A stretch of DNA of 64,000 nt. Source: Phocaeicola dorei (GTDB taxonomy: Bacteria; Bacteroidota; Bacteroidia; Bacteroidales; Bacteroidaceae). Below, piece by piece: positions 53,790 through 62,960 of this stretch (positions are counted from its first letter, which is position 1; each line of letters starts with the position of its first letter). The notes below the pieces were generated by a model. The model saw nothing but the letters and a program-made list of their open reading frames with translations, was not told where the DNA came from and ran no database searches. The translations under genes were made by a program, and so were the position numbers. Where the stretch lies: positions 3,813,501 through 3,877,500 of the forward strand of contig NZ_CP046176.1 of the NCBI RefSeq assembly GCF_013009555.1. Direction: 5' to 3'.

Positions 53790-56700
53790 TTAGAATGTTA
53801 AGTTAATACCGAATAAATAGTTACGGGTGGACGGTGAGTTAGTACCTACTGTCAGGAATCGTTTCTGAATACCTTCTGTCACAGCTACATTCTCGTTACC
53901 GTAAGAGTTGGTTTCGGGATCCAGTCCGGTTTCTTTATGGAAAGGAGAACAGATGATGAACGGATTCTGTACGGACAGGTAAGCACGCAGGCTCTGTACG
54001 CCCATGCGGGTCAGCCAAGCCTGCTTCTCGAAGTTGTAGCCCAATGTGATGTTGCGCACTTTCCAGTAAGAAGAGTCAAAATAACCCAATGTGCTTCCGT
54101 ATTTCGGATTGTCACCACTCTGGATACCACCCGGTTTCGGGTACTTGGCACCCTTGTTCTCCGGTGTCCAGTAGTCTACATCCACTTGTCCGCGACGACC
54201 GGTCAGCATATTCAGGTAACCGTTGCTGTGGTGCAGCGTACTGATCAGCTTGCCTCCGCAACGGAAGGCGGTGATAACGTTCAAGTCGAAGCCTTTATAG
54301 GCCACGCGAGTGCTGAAACCTCCTTGGAATTTAGGTTCCAAGCTGATAATCTGACGGTCTTCAGGACCAATGGCGCGAGTCGGCTTGCCGCTGGCATCAC
54401 GATCACCGGTATATTTCACTTTGATCATACCTTCATTGCCACCTGGCTCCAGAATGTCCAAGTATTGGAAATCGGGATCATCACTGTTCCATAAGCCTAC
54501 TTTTTCATAGTCGTAGATACAGTCGATGGGATGTCCTACAAACCAGTTGTTCGCTTTATCATCTTTGGAGCCCGAAGCCAGTTCGGTCAGTTTGTTACGG
54601 TTGGCAGACAGGTTGAGGCTTGCCTCCCATGTCCATCCGTTATGGTTGTCCAGAATCGTTCCGTTCAAGGTAAATTCAAAACCTTTGTTTTCCGTCTTTC
54701 CCACATTAGCCATATAGCTGCTTACTCCCGAAGTGGAAGGAAGGCTTACGCTTTGCAGCAAGTCGGTGGTTTTCTGAATGTAATACTCAAATGTACCGGA
54801 CAGGCGTCCTCTCAGCAAGGTGAAGTCCAGACCGAAGTTCCATGTAGAAGAATATTCCCACCCCAATTCGGCATTAGGCAGTTCGGATACATAGTAACCG
54901 GTGACATAGCCGGTAGGACCGAAGTTATAAGGACGGGTTGCCAAGCGTCCCCAGGTCTTGTAAGGATCAACAGCCTGGTTGGAGGTCTGTCCGTAACCTA
55001 CACGCAGTTTCAGGATATCTATCCAGTCCACCTCGTCCATAAACTCTTCCTGACGAATGTTCCATCCTGCCGATACGGCGGGATAAGTGTGCCATTGGTG
55101 TCCCTTTGCCAAACGTGAAGAAGCGTCGGCACGTACAGTCGCCATCAACATATAGCGATTGTCGTAAGTGTACATCACACGGCCCATCCAAGACATCAGA
55201 CCGCTCTTCTGATAGTTCCAGTTGTCGGGGTTCACCGTAATGGTGCCTTCCGCACGCCCGATGTTGTAGAATTGGAAATATTCGGCAGGAATATCCCGTC
55301 CGGCAACGTCCGAACGTGTATAGACAGTCTGTTCGGCAGAGTACATACCGACAACGTTCAGCTGGTGTTTTCCGAAAGTACGGTCGTAAGTCAGCAGGTT
55401 CTCCACAGTCCAGTTGGTTGTTTCCGAGTGGTTCAGCGAAGCGGTAGACGGAGTGTCGGCCGTAGTGCTGTTGATGCCTTCGCCGGTGAACGATCCACCT
55501 TTAGTAGAACGATAGTTCAAACCCAGGTTGACACGGTATTTCAAACCTTCCACCCACGGGCATTTCACTTCGGCAAACAGGTTGTTGTACGTACCGAAGC
55601 CTTCGGTCTTGCTCAGCCAACTGTCTTCCAATTCTTCCACAACGCCTCTGGTCAATACAAATGACTCATCCTGACTGTTGTATTTCACGGTACGTTTCAA
55701 TGTGCCGTCCGCATTATAGGGGTTAGCGATAGGAGACATGGCAAGCACACCATACAGTCCGATATTGGAACCTTTGGTGACGTTATAGTTGGTATTGTTC
55801 ACCAGTCCGAAGCGGAAATATTTTCCCACACCCTGATCGAAAGAACCACGCAGAGAGTAACGGGTATAGTTCTGAGTAGGAATGACACCCTGATCCTTAT
55901 AGTAAGCCGCGCCAAAGCTGTAGCCTCCACCGTTGGTACCACCGGACACGCTGACATCGTGGCTGTTTACATAACCGTCTCGGAACATCAAGTCCTGCCA
56001 GTCAGTATCCACATCGTCCGACTCGTCCACCGAATTCTCGAACTTGCCTGCCAGTTTACGCATTTCGGCAAACTTGCTGCCGTTCATCATGGGATATTTG
56101 GAGAATACTTTCTTCATACCTGCATACCCATTGTAAGTAAACCGGGCGGGACTACCCTGTGCACCTTTGTGTGTAGTGATCAGGATAACACCATTGGCAC
56201 CGCGCGAACCGTAGATAGCAGTAGAAGATGCATCCTTCAAGATATCCATGCTCTTGATATCTCCGGGATTGATATCGGACAAATTACCCATAAAGGGGAT
56301 TCCGTCTAATACTACCAACGGGTCGTTACTGGCGTTCAACGAACGGGTACCACGAATACGAATCTGCATGGAAGCGCCCGGTGCGGAAGAAGTCTGAGCC
56401 ATATCCACACCTGCCACGCGGTTCTGCAAAGCGTATGTAATATTGGTGGCAGGCATCTCACGCAGCTTCTCTCCGCCTACCGATGCAATAGATCCGGTCA
56501 CGTCACTCTTGCGGGCGCTACCGTAACCAATCACCACCACTTCTTCCAAAGCTTTGGAATCTTCCTTCAATGTAATCTTTAAAGAACTCTTTCCCGCTAC
56601 CGGGATTTCCTCGTTCTTGTAACCGACAAAACTCACCACCAACACGGCGTTTTTCGATACATTCAATGCAAAGTTACCATCAAAATCGGTAATCGTACCG

Positions 56701-56861
56701 TTGGTAGTGCCTTTTTCCAAGACACTGGCTCCGATGATAGCTTCACCACTTGTGTCCTTTACTACACCTTTTACCATCACGCTCTGTGCAAATGCCCACA
56801 GAGGAATGAGACAGAACAGAAGCATCAGCCCCACCGGCCTAAAATTCATAGCATTTTTCAT
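53790..56861 (-). CDS. SusC/RagA-type TonB-linked outer-membrane transporter
   Basis: A 1023-residue TonB-dependent oligosaccharide importer. Signal peptide (about 1-25), carboxypeptidase-D-like domain (VMVKGVVKDTSGEAIIGASVLEKGT, about 28-110) and a TonB-box region near VVIGYGSARKSDVTGS are visible. The plug has RIRGTRSLNASNDPLVVLDGIPF and DASSTAIYGSRGANGVILITT. The barrel ends NYLFGINLTF with a C-terminal aromatic residue. Unlike the receptors at 29-37 kb it has no STN domain, as expected for a locus controlled by a hybrid two-component regulator rather than FecR. It lies between the GH43 and susD genes. Confidence 0.95.
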   Translation of the reverse strand: MKNAMNFRPVGLMLLFCLIPLWAFAQSVMVKGVVKDTSGEAIIGASVLEKGTTNGTITDFDGNFALNVSKNAVLVVSFVGYKNEEIPVAGKSSLKITLKEDSKALEEVVVIGYGSARKSDVTGSIASVGGEKLREMPATNITYALQNRVAGVDMAQTSSAPGASMQIRIRGTRSLNASNDPLVVLDGIPFMGNLSDINPGDIKSMDILKDASSTAIYGSRGANGVILITTHKGAQGSPARFTYNGYAGMKKVFSKYPMMNGSKFAEMRKLAGKFENSVDESDDVDTDWQDLMFRDGYVNSHDVSVSGGTNGGGYSFGAAYYKDQGVIPTQNYTRYSLRGSFDQGVGKYFRFGLVNNTNYNVTKGSNIGLYGVLAMSPIANPYNADGTLKRTVKYNSQDESFVLTRGVVEELEDSWLSKTEGFGTYNNLFAEVKCPWVEGLKYRVNLGLNYRSTKGGSFTGEGINSTTADTPSTASLNHSETTNWTVENLLTYDRTFGKHQLNVVGMYSAEQTVYTRSDVAGRDIPAEYFQFYNIGRAEGTITVNPDNWNYQKSGLMSWMGRVMYTYDNRYMLMATVRADASSRLAKGHQWHTYPAVSAGWNIRQEEFMDEVDWIDILKLRVGYGQTSNQAVDPYKTWGRLATRPYNFGPTGYVTGYYVSELPNAELGWEYSSTWNFGLDFTLLRGRLSGTFEYYIQKTTDLLQSVSLPSTSGVSSYMANVGKTENKGFEFTLNGTILDNHNGWTWEASLNLSANRNKLTELASGSKDDKANNWFVGHPIDCIYDYEKVGLWNSDDPDFQYLDILEPGGNEGMIKVKYTGDRDASGKPTRAIGPEDRQIISLEPKFQGGFSTRVAYKGFDLNVITAFRCGGKLISTLHHSNGYLNMLTGRRGQVDVDYWTPENKGAKYPKPGGIQSGDNPKYGSTLGYFDSSYWKVRNITLGYNFEKQAWLTRMGVQSLRAYLSVQNPFIICSPFHKETGLDPETNSYGNENVAVTEGIQKRFLTVGTNSPSTRNYLFGINLTF

Positions 56862-56902
56862 TAATACATTAATTTAAGTTATACAAAAAATCAAATAGTC
56901 AT

Positions 56903-58639
56903 TTATTTTAAGGTGGCATACATGCCTATCGTTGTTCCGGTAAAGCCTCCGGCAGTGGCCGTTGACAGATACCCGGCGTCCACGTTCCTGCACAACACGT
57001 TCCACACACCTTCCTGGCGAGCATAGTAGAAATCATAATGTGTTCCGCGCGAAACCACCTTCAGGTCGGTAAGCACTCCTCTGTCGTCCAAGCGAACGGA
57101 AGCCAGCATCTTACTTTCCCCATCGCCTATCTGCCTGAGGGAAATACATTCACCTTGGTCATCCCTGCCTACAGCCAGGAAATATTGATGCTTTTCGTCC
57201 TTGAACAACAATATGCCCGCTTGCTCCGCCTTGCTCTGCGGACAGAACAACATACGCGTGCTGCATTCGAACTTATGATGCTGCAACCGGCGGCATATAA
57301 AAGCCGGCACCTTCTTTTCGGAAGCACTGACTGAATCACATTTCAAAGTGAGATAACCCGGAGTCTGGGAAAGCGAGTAAAGTCCGGTAGCAGGAGCACG
57401 CAAAGTCATCCATTCCATACCCAATGTTTGTCCGTCGAAACCGTCATTCATTTCAAAGTTTCCGAAGGTGGCAGATTCGTCACGCTTCACTCCTTCGCGG
57501 CGGACAATGACTGGCACCAGATCATCCCCCTGCGTCATATAGGGGAAACCATCCTCACTCCACTTGACGGGCATCATAAAAGTCTCACGTCCTAAATTCT
57601 CGAACGTGTTGTTTATGGGACGGCAAGCCAGAAAGACTGCCCACCAATCCCCTTCCCGGGTTTGAACCAAGTCGGCATGTCCGGCGCACGTCACCGGATT
57701 GGGACGCTCCGCATCCAGCTGACGCTGGGTCAGAATAGGGTTATTCTTCCACGGTATGAATTTGCCCGTCGGAGAATCACCACGGAAAATTACTTCCGAA
57801 TGCCATCCGGCTGTTCCACCCTCGGCAGACATCAGGAAGTAGTTCCCGTTTATTTTATAAAGGTGCGGACCTTCAATCCAGATGGGCTTGTCCTCCGGAC
57901 GAGCTCCCTTGTTCACCAGAATCTTGCGCGGTCCCACCGTCTTGTCCGCATTCACATCAAATTCCTGCACACGGATGGTACGATGTCCACTGTATTCGGG
58001 CTTGTTGTCCGGCGCGTCATCATTATTGACAAGGTAGGCCTTCCCATCTTCATCGAAAAAGAAAGAGGGATCAATGCCTGTCACTTCGGGCAACATAATA
58101 GGATCAGACCATTCGCCAAAAGGATCTTGTGTCTTCACAAAGAAGTTTCCGGCCCCTACATTGGTAGTAACCATATAATAAGTCTTGTTATGCGGGTTGT
58201 AGGATATGGCCGGAGCAAAAATTCCTCCGCTTACGTGTTGCCCCTCCATGTTGACTAATTGAGAAGGACGATTCAAGATATGTCCTACCTGCTTCCAGTT
58301 CACCAAGTCTTTGCTGTGGAAAAGAGGCACACCCGGATAATAAGTAAAGGTGGAAACAGCCAGAAAATAATCGCCTTCGCCATTGGTGCAAATGCTGGGA
58401 TCGGAATACCATCCCGGCAGAATGGGATTATAAAAATAATCATCTCCCGGAAGCGGATTGGAAATATAGACATCATCCTCACCTTTATAATTAAAGTAAT
58501 CGAAAAGAGCGACAGACTTTCCTACAACTGGCAAATCATTTCCTTTCTTGATCGAACTACATGAGGTAAAGGAGGAGCCCAACACCCCTAAAGCGATCAG
58601 CACGCCCGACCATCTTTTCAGCTTTTGTTTTTGTTTCAT
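56903..58639 (-). CDS. GH43 beta-xylosidase, lipoprotein
   Basis: The protein has about 578 residues from the ATG at 58639. The signal peptide ends in a lipobox (SSFTSC), so it is membrane-anchored. The propeller has the base Asp in LPGWYSDPSI, the modulating Asp in GIDPSFFFDEDG and the acid Glu in WIEGPHLYKING, matching subfamily 1-type beta-xylosidases. A C-terminal concanavalin-like domain (about 375-578, NDGFDGQTLGMEWM onward) shapes the active site in this group. The frame is open back to 58810, but the promoter at 58688 and the signal peptide favour 58639. It is the first gene of operon 2, 41 bp before susC. Confidence 0.88.
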   Translation of the reverse strand: MKQKQKLKRWSGVLIALGVLGSSFTSCSSIKKGNDLPVVGKSVALFDYFNYKGEDDVYISNPLPGDDYFYNPILPGWYSDPSICTNGEGDYFLAVSTFTYYPGVPLFHSKDLVNWKQVGHILNRPSQLVNMEGQHVSGGIFAPAISYNPHNKTYYMVTTNVGAGNFFVKTQDPFGEWSDPIMLPEVTGIDPSFFFDEDGKAYLVNNDDAPDNKPEYSGHRTIRVQEFDVNADKTVGPRKILVNKGARPEDKPIWIEGPHLYKINGNYFLMSAEGGTAGWHSEVIFRGDSPTGKFIPWKNNPILTQRQLDAERPNPVTCAGHADLVQTREGDWWAVFLACRPINNTFENLGRETFMMPVKWSEDGFPYMTQGDDLVPVIVRREGVKRDESATFGNFEMNDGFDGQTLGMEWMTLRAPATGLYSLSQTPGYLTLKCDSVSASEKKVPAFICRRLQHHKFECSTRMLFCPQSKAEQAGILLFKDEKHQYFLAVGRDDQGECISLRQIGDGESKMLASVRLDDRGVLTDLKVVSRGTHYDFYYARQEGVWNVLCRNVDAGYLSTATAGGFTGTTIGMYATLK

Positions 58640-58687
58640 TGTCTTTCTAGTATTATAATTGACCAATTCCTTTACGGATTTCAGACG

Positions 58688-58695
58688 CAAATATA
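58688..58695 (-). promoter_or_regulatory. -7 box of xylan operon 2
   Basis: The minus strand reads TATATTTG, about 48 bp before the GH43 ATG. There is no -33 TTTG, consistent with dependence on an activator. Confidence 0.6.
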
Positions 58696-58724
58696 GAAAG
58701 TGTCGCCGAATATAAATTCTCTGC

Positions 58725-58797
58725 ATGATACACGCATCTTTCGTAGAGTTACATCTTGCTTCAAACGTGTTACATGAATCTTTATTTGCGTTACAAT
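58725..58797 (-). promoter_or_regulatory. Four half-site operator array of operon 2
   Basis: On the plus strand GATACA begins at 58727, and GTTACA begins at 58748, 58769 and 58790: four cores at exact 21-bp steps. The nearest is 31 bp from the -7 box. The proximal 17 bp, ATGATACACGCATCTTT (58725-58741), recur unchanged before operon 3. AraC-family proteins bind 17-bp half-sites repeated every 21 bp, so this is the likely target of the regulator at 47162. Confidence 0.7.
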
Positions 58798-58869
58798 ACA
58801 TACATAACATACTATATTACAACAAATTATAATTACGCCACCAGATACTGTAATTGAAGAACACGGATA

Positions 58870-58923
58870 TAAAAAGACCGTTTGTAAGTCCCGGACGACG
58901 AACGGAATCTCTGCAAACGGTCT
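58870..58923 (-). terminator. Terminator of operon 3
   Basis: AGACCGTTTG (58875-58884) pairs perfectly with CAAACGGTCT (58914-58923), followed on the minus strand by a T run, 66 bp after the GH43 stop. Confidence 0.82.
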
Positions 58924-58988
58924 GTTTGGACAATACCCGGCAAAGCAACCGGTCCAATCTGTCCGGATGATGTATCACTGATTTATTT

Positions 58989-59960
58989 TTAGACAGATTC
59001 TATGGTCTTTATTTTCCCTTCCGCATCGTACTCCAATTCGCACACCTTCAGGCTGCGCAACCAAGTGGTTCCCCCCGAAGGGACACAATCGTGGTGAAAC
59101 AGATACCATTTTCCTTTGTATTCTACAATGGCATGATGAGTAGTCCAACCTACCACAGGCTGCAAAATAACCCCTTGATAAGTGAACGGACCATACGGAT
59201 TATCTCCTGTGGCATAGCAAAGCAGATGAGTGTCTCCCGTAGAATAAGAAAAATAATATTTCCCGTTATACTTGTGCATCCATGAAGCCTCGAAAAAGCG
59301 GCGCGCATTGTCACCGGCAGTCAACGGATGTCCGTGTTCATCCAGAATAACCAAAGGCCGCGGCTCTTCGGCAAACTGAAGCATATCGTCCGAAAGTTTC
59401 ACCACACGTGAAGGCAAAGCCGGTTCACCATCAGCCGGAAAAGCCGCACACTCCAATGCCTTGTTGTTGCGATAACGCTGAAGCTGCCCGCCCCATAAAC
59501 CGCCGAAATACATATAATAGTTCCCATTACCATCATCAAATACCGCCGGATCTATACTGTAGCTTCCACGCATGGGATCGGGCTGGGGAATGAACGGCCC
59601 TTCGGGGCAATCGCTCACCGCCACGCCGATACGGAAGATGTCGTTCCGGTCTTTCAATGGAAAATACATATAATAGTTCCCGTTTTTACGAGCCACATCA
59701 CAATCCCACAACTGACGCCCGGCCCAAGGGATATCCGAAACTTTCAGTACGACTCCGTGATCGGTCACTGTTCCGTTCATCACATCTTCTGTAGAAAAGA
59801 CATGATAGTCACACATGTCAAAATGATCACCATTGTCATTCTCCTCCACTCCGCTCTCACGGTCATGAGAAGGATAAATGTAAAGCTTTCCGTCAAAAAC
59901 ATGTACGGCAGGATCTGCCATATAGTCTCCAGGCACCAAGTATCTGAATTTCTTTTCCAT
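58989..59960 (-). CDS. Small GH43 xylosidase/arabinofuranosidase
   Basis: A 323-residue single-domain GH43 enzyme without a signal peptide, so it is probably cytoplasmic. The base Asp is in GDYMADPAVHVFDG, the modulating Asp in SIDPAVFDDGNG and the acid Glu in FFEASWMHKYNG. Length and sequence resemble the bifunctional xylosidase/arabinosidase (xsa) of Bacteroides ovatus as I remember it, which is likewise encoded next to a GH10 xylanase. It would finish xylo-oligosaccharides brought in by the symporter. It starts 12 bp after the GH10 gene. Confidence 0.9.
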   Translation of the reverse strand: MEKKFRYLVPGDYMADPAVHVFDGKLYIYPSHDRESGVEENDNGDHFDMCDYHVFSTEDVMNGTVTDHGVVLKVSDIPWAGRQLWDCDVARKNGNYYMYFPLKDRNDIFRIGVAVSDCPEGPFIPQPDPMRGSYSIDPAVFDDGNGNYYMYFGGLWGGQLQRYRNNKALECAAFPADGEPALPSRVVKLSDDMLQFAEEPRPLVILDEHGHPLTAGDNARRFFEASWMHKYNGKYYFSYSTGDTHLLCYATGDNPYGPFTYQGVILQPVVGWTTHHAIVEYKGKWYLFHHDCVPSGGTTWLRSLKVCELEYDAEGKIKTIESV

Positions 59961-59972
59961 ATCGTTACGTTA

Positions 59973-61100
59973 TTAAATGTTCTGTTTTCCAATCAGTTCT
60001 TCCACAAAAGGTTTCGGCCGGCAATCACGGTCGAACAATAAAGGATAATCCACACGTCCGGGCACAGGGAAATTATTCTTCCATGAGTCACCGTCCGTCA
60101 CCCCCCACGCCGTCACACGGGTAATGATATTCGAATGTTTCAGGAAAAGACCGAAAAATTCCTTCATCCGGTTATTCCATGCCACAGACACAGAGTCGGG
60201 CAAACCGTCGGGATAGGGATTCAGGGATTGTTTATAAGACACCGTGTCCGAAATATTGGCTCCCATCCGTGCCGTGGGCAATGCACTCATATCCCATTCG
60301 GTTACCATCACCTTTACTCCGGCAGCTGCAAATGCCAGTATACTGGCTTCAAATTCGGACACTGACGGATAATCCATTCCCATGTGTCCCTGCATACCTA
60401 CCGCGTCGATGCGCAGTCCACGGTCTTTCAGCATCTTTACCAATTCGACTACTTTGTCACGCTTAGCCTTCCCGTCCATGCCATAATCATTATAGTAAAG
60501 TTCGGCTTCCGGATCTGCCTCATGAGCATACTGAAAAATAAGCGGGATGTACTCTTCGCCTAATATCTCGTAAAAAGGAGATTTACGCCAGGAGCCGTCC
60601 GATTCAATGGCTTCATTCAACACATCCCAGCCCTTTATACGCCCTTTATAGTGCGTCACAATAGTCTGGATATGTTTTTTTATACGCTCCTTCAAGATGT
60701 CGGCACTTACTGTTTTTCCTTGTTCGTCCACACAGAACCAAGGTGCCAGCTGTGAATGCCAGATAAGGCAATGCCCTATAACAGCCATATCGTTCTCCTC
60801 GCCAAAACGAACCAACCGGTCCGCTTCCGTAAAATCAAAATGGTCTTCCTCCGGATGAATCACTTCGCATTTCATGCAATTCTCGGCCACAATAGAATTA
60901 AAATGACGTTTTACCACTTTCGAGGCGCAAGTATCCTGACCTGCTGCCTGACGTACATTCAACGCTACCCCCATCAGAAACTTGCCCGAAGCTGCTTCCT
61001 TCAGCGAAGGATCCGGCTGCATACCGGCCTTCCGGTCATTGCCGCAAGCGGCCATTAATCCGGCAATGGCAGCCAATAATGTTACATATCTTATTTTCAT
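59973..61100 (-). CDS. GH10 endo-1,4-beta-xylanase, lipoprotein
   Basis: A 375-residue xylanase. The signal peptide ends in a lipobox (AGLMAAC, Cys19). The barrel shows the GH10 signature: [13 protein letters not shown], the acid/base Glu in [12 protein letters not shown] and the nucleophile Glu in [18 protein letters not shown] lies near the end. TEWD rather than the usual TELD is a minor variant. It should cut xylan or long xylo-oligosaccharides at the surface or in the periplasm. It is encoded between the symporter and GH43 genes, with gaps of 12 bp on each side. Confidence 0.93.
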   Translation of the reverse strand: MKIRYVTLLAAIAGLMAACGNDRKAGMQPDPSLKEAASGKFLMGVALNVRQAAGQDTCASKVVKRHFNSIVAENCMKCEVIHPEEDHFDFTEADRLVRFGEENDMAVIGHCLIWHSQLAPWFCVDEQGKTVSADILKERIKKHIQTIVTHYKGRIKGWDVLNEAIESDGSWRKSPFYEILGEEYIPLIFQYAHEADPEAELYYNDYGMDGKAKRDKVVELVKMLKDRGLRIDAVGMQGHMGMDYPSVSEFEASILAFAAAGVKVMVTEWDMSALPTARMGANISDTVSYKQSLNPYPDGLPDSVSVAWNNRMKEFFGLFLKHSNIITRVTAWGVTDGDSWKNNFPVPGRVDYPLLFDRDCRPKPFVEELIGKQNI

Positions 61101-61112
61101 ATTACAAAGTTT

Positions 61113-62633
61113 TTAAGGTAAATAACTTGTTCTTTTTATACAATAACCGGCCTTACTGCGACGGTCAGCAAGTTCCGCCTGCATCTGTTCGTTGTATTTT
61201 TTTGTAATAGGATAGAAGCATAAGGCAGCTACTCCCATTCCAAATATCATAGCCGGAATCAGACTGGAGGAAAGTACAATCCCCCTTATAGCCGTACCGC
61301 TTTGCTCTGCCCCGATACCGGACACATACCCAAATCCTGAAAGCAGAAACCCCAGGATGGCCCCACCGATACCCAGCCCGGCCTTCAAGGCAAAAACTAC
61401 ACCAGCAAACACAAAGCCTGTGGCGCGACGGTAATTTTTATATTCTGAATAGTCGGCTACATCCGCAATCATCGCCCACAACAAAGGTACAGTCGGCGCG
61501 TATGCCAAACTCTTCAGGAAATTCAGTACAAACATCGTTTCCACATCCGCTTTTCCCGGGAAATAGAACAAAGCTGTAAAAATGGCCGTAAGTGAGAGGC
61601 AAACGATAAAAACGCGTTTCTTACCATAACGATTTGCCAAAAAGCCGGACAAGAGAATCACCCCAAAGAACTGGACAAGTGCTCCCAACATATTAAACAC
61701 TCCAAATCCTACCTCGTATGCCTTATCGGAAGAATTGACTACCAGCCCGAAAGCATTCAACACAGCATACCCCGCGCTGCCATCCGTTTCCATTGCCACC
61801 AGTCCCAGACGGTCAAGAAAGGCATACAATGCTCCGGCATCCACATAATTCTCAAAATAATAGTTCATGGCACTACCCCACATGGCAAGCGTAATAAAAA
61901 TGAAAAGCGTAAGTATGAACATAGCCCGCCAAGGAACGCTTCCAAACACATCCTTTATATCCTGACGCGTATCTGTCTTTTGACTGGCAGGCGGCTCTAT
62001 GCGCTCACGAGTTGAAAAGAAAGTAATGACCAGAAAAACGAACCCGATACAAGCGAACAAAGAGATGGTACATAACCAGCCATGCGCTTTGTCTCCACCA
62101 TCCGAAAACTTGCTTACCAAAGGGAGCGTAAGTCCCTGCACCACAAACTGGGCAATGGTAGCCGCCACAAAACGAATGGAAGTGATACTGGTACGTTCCT
62201 TTATATCACCGGACATCACTCCGCCCAAAGAAGCATACGGCGTATTGTTAAAAGAATAAAGGCTCATCAGCAAGGTATAAGACAGCGTAGCATACAATGC
62301 TACCAGCCCTTTATCTTCAATGCCCGGATTATAGAAAGCCAACACATAGAAAACCATGAAAGGCAACGCAGTCCAAAGCACCCACGGACGATATTTCCCG
62401 AAACGTGTCTTGGTGCGGTCACTCAATAACCCCACTGTAGGATCGACAAAGGCATCCGTGATACGCGCCACCAACATCACCGTACCGGCAATGGCACCTT
62501 CCAGACCGAATATGTCCGTATAAAACTTTGTCTGATAAATCATCATCATCTGGAAGACCAGATTAGCCGAGCAATCCCCCAGGCTGTAACCGATTTTCTC
62601 GGCCATCGAAACTTTTTGACTTTGTGTATTCAT
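61113..62633 (-). CDS. GPH-type (MelB/XynP-like) pentoside symporter
   Basis: An inner-membrane sugar:cation symporter with 12 predicted helices, about 506 residues from the ATG at 62633. Landmarks are EKIGYSLGDCSANLVFQ, RITDAFVDPTVGLLSDRTKTRFGKYRPW (the cation/sugar site and loop 2-3) and YSFNNTPYASLGGVMSGD. A long insert of about 45 residues sits between two helices near 265-310. Close relatives carry xylosides or other oligosaccharides. The frame is open to 62678, but MNTQSQK at 62633 gives the normal family N-terminus. It is the first gene of operon 3, so surface products of xylan can be moved from periplasm to cytoplasm. Confidence 0.87.
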   Translation of the reverse strand: MNTQSQKVSMAEKIGYSLGDCSANLVFQMMMIYQTKFYTDIFGLEGAIAGTVMLVARITDAFVDPTVGLLSDRTKTRFGKYRPWVLWTALPFMVFYVLAFYNPGIEDKGLVALYATLSYTLLMSLYSFNNTPYASLGGVMSGDIKERTSITSIRFVAATIAQFVVQGLTLPLVSKFSDGGDKAHGWLCTISLFACIGFVFLVITFFSTRERIEPPASQKTDTRQDIKDVFGSVPWRAMFILTLFIFITLAMWGSAMNYYFENYVDAGALYAFLDRLGLVAMETDGSAGYAVLNAFGLVVNSSDKAYEVGFGVFNMLGALVQFFGVILLSGFLANRYGKKRVFIVCLSLTAIFTALFYFPGKADVETMFVLNFLKSLAYAPTVPLLWAMIADVADYSEYKNYRRATGFVFAGVVFALKAGLGIGGAILGFLLSGFGYVSGIGAEQSGTAIRGIVLSSSLIPAMIFGMGVAALCFYPITKKYNEQMQAELADRRSKAGYCIKRTSYLP

Positions 62634-62771
62634 GGTTATTACATTAAAATATCTTCCATAAAAAGTAATTCCATCCATTGGCTGGAATTACTTTATGCCT
62701 ATTGAAAACAAAAATGAGCTAAACAAAATGTTGTCCCTGCTCCAATCTTTAGAATCTTATTCCAGACGAAA

Positions 62772-62779
62772 CAAAAGTA
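62772..62779 (-). promoter_or_regulatory. -7 box of xylan operon 3
   Basis: The minus strand reads TACTTTTG. The leader to the ATG at 62633 is about 130 nt and includes a hairpin in which GGAATTACTTT and AAAGTAATTCC pair (62660-62695 region), which could regulate translation. Confidence 0.55.
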
Positions 62780-62808
62780 CACAAAGCTTTATGATTCCTG
62801 TAATCACA

Positions 62809-62880
62809 ATGATACACGCATCTTTACAGGCAGAACAGACGTGCTCCGCCTGTAACATTTTTCTTTGATGATGTTACATC
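62809..62880 (-). promoter_or_regulatory. Operator array of operon 3
   Basis: Plus-strand cores: GATACA at 62811, a weak AGAACA at 62832, GTAACA at 62852 and GTTACA at 62873, spaced 21, 20 and 21 bp. The nearest is 31 bp from the -7 box, as in operon 2. The proximal 17 bp (62809-62825) are identical to 58725-58741. Confidence 0.68.
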
Positions 62881-62908
62881 CAGGCCTATTTACCTTATAA
62901 TTAAACAT

Positions 62909-62944
62909 AACGGGGGGCTGTTCAACATTGAACAGCCCCCCGTT
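62909..62944. terminator. Strong hairpin after the GH16 gene
   Basis: A perfect 17-bp stem (AACGGGGGGCTGTTCAA with its complement) lies 16 bp after the GH16 stop. The T tract after it is weak on the minus strand, so termination efficiency is uncertain. Confidence 0.7.
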
Positions 62945-62960
62945 TCCCGACAAACAGCAT

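Noticed and set aside
58725-58797. CRISPR-like array (regular 21-bp repeats)
   Set aside because: The conserved core is only 6-7 bp, the period is two DNA turns, and it lies just upstream of a promoter, so an operator is far more likely.
58640-58810. 57-codon N-terminal extension of the GH43 beta-xylosidase
   Set aside because: It spans the promoter and operator array and hides the lipoprotein signal peptide.
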